Positions 5,793 through 5,932 of a DNA stretch of 5,932 nucleotides are shown piece after piece. Made by a program: the position numbers and the translations under genes. The stretch is from Coriobacteriaceae bacterium (GTDB lineage Bacteria > Actinomycetota > Coriobacteriia > Coriobacteriales > UMGS124). How positions within the stretch are numbered: the first letter of the stretch is position 1; each line of letters opens with the position of its first letter. The notes under the pieces were generated by a model. The model did not search any database. It worked only from the letters and a program-made list of their open reading frames with translations, and was not told the origin of the DNA. The DNA is taken from the NCBI GenBank assembly GCA_019420325.1, contig JAHZHK010000006.1:45170-51101 (forward strand), given 5' to 3'.

Positions 5793-5821
5793 CTTATACC
5801 AACAAGCGCCTCGCATGACAA
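5793..5821 (-). promoter_or_regulatory. Strong sigma70-like promoter just after the tRNA terminator
   Basis: TTGTCA (5821-5816), exactly 17 bases, then TATAAG (5798-5793); each hexamer matches consensus at 5 of 6 positions. This is the best promoter match in the window. The inferred start near 5786 lies about 400 bases before the flavoprotein ATG with no gene between, so it either drives that gene through a long leader or makes a non-coding RNA. Confidence 0.55.
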
Positions 5822-5829
5822 CGCGCAAC

Positions 5830-5866
5830 AAAAAACGCCCGGAGGGCCTAAGCCTTCCGGGCGTTT
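5830..5866 (-). terminator. Intrinsic terminator of the tRNA-Lys transcript
   Basis: A 15-base-pair stem (5833-5847 with 5852-5866, one G-U pair) closed by a CTAA loop, followed on the minus strand by six Ts (5835-5830, the first three also pair in the stem). It starts 11 bases after the tRNA CCA end. On the plus strand only three Ts follow, so it works mainly for the minus strand. Confidence 0.92.
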
Positions 5867-5877
5867 CGAAGTTCACA

Positions 5878-5932
5878 TGGTGCGCCGTCAGGGATTCGAA
5901 CCCTGGACCTTGGGATTAAGAGTCCCCTGCTC
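5878..5932 (-). tRNA. tRNA-Lys (anticodon CTT), 3' part, cut by window edge
   Basis: The visible 55 bases run from the D-stem 3' strand (GAGC) to the encoded CCA end at 5880-5878. The anticodon loop is CTCTTAA with anticodon CTT (lysine, AAG codons). The T arm is CAGGG-TTCGAAT-CCCTG, and the 3' acceptor strand is ACGGCGC with discriminator A. The variable loop has 5 bases. The anticodon stem has four clear pairs (GGGA/TCCC); the outermost 27-43 position is G-A. The 5' acceptor strand, expected to read GCGCCGT, and the D-loop lie outside the window. Confidence 0.93.

Noticed and set aside
5644..5919. Plus-strand open frame ending in AVRDSNPGP
   Set aside because: This ending is the familiar antisense translation of a tRNA T arm, and the frame runs through the terminator and the tRNA gene. 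It is an artefact.
1..5932. CRISPR array, insertion sequence, or attachment-site duplication
   Set aside because: No regularly spaced repeats, transposase or terminal inverted repeats were found, and no second copy of the tRNA 3' end was seen.

Overview
All recognisable genes in this window lie on the minus strand, so they are read from high to low coordinates. The high GC content, the proteins and the gene order suggest a Coriobacteriia actinobacterium (Collinsella, Olsenella or Eggerthella group). The strongest pointers are a CTP synthase directly followed by a XerD-type recombinase, a twelve-helix membrane protein ending in a LuxR helix-turn-helix, and a Tat-exported flavoprotein reductase of the fumarate-reductase superfamily. 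Genus assignment is inference only.

Layout in the direction of transcription: the 3' part of a tRNA-Lys(CTT) gene (5878 to the window end, CCA encoded) is followed by a strong intrinsic terminator (about 5830-5866). A gene-free stretch of nearly 500 bases follows. It holds a good sigma70-like promoter (5793-5821) and, nearer the next gene, a cluster of near-palindromic sites of the form ATTACCC-N4/5-GGGTAAT (5513-5620). Next is the Tat-exported flavoprotein reductase (5385 to 3688, start corrected to an ATG with a good Shine-Dalgarno), ended by a large hairpin with a T-tract (3593-3681). Then comes the membrane-bound LuxR-type regulator (3424 to 1970), a short AT-rich intergenic region with a candidate extended -10 promoter, pyrG (1813 to 182), and three bases later the start of xerD, which runs off the window's left edge.

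Functional reading: the outer parts (tRNA-Lys, pyrG, xerD) are housekeeping. The centre looks like an accessory sense-and-respire module: a one-component membrane regulator next to an exported flavin reductase that probably passes electrons to an organic acceptor outside the membrane. The reductase keeps the FAD-binding architecture of the family but departs from classical fumarate reductases at the HxxxGG-like motif and at the arginine-containing C-terminal motif, so its substrate is probably not fumarate and is unknown. The repeated palindromes upstream of the reductase are the best candidates for the regulator's operator; one is centred near -44 of a weak candidate promoter, where LuxR-type activators often bind. 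That regulator-operator-enzyme circuit is the most interesting content here, but it is inference from layout and motifs, not demonstrated.
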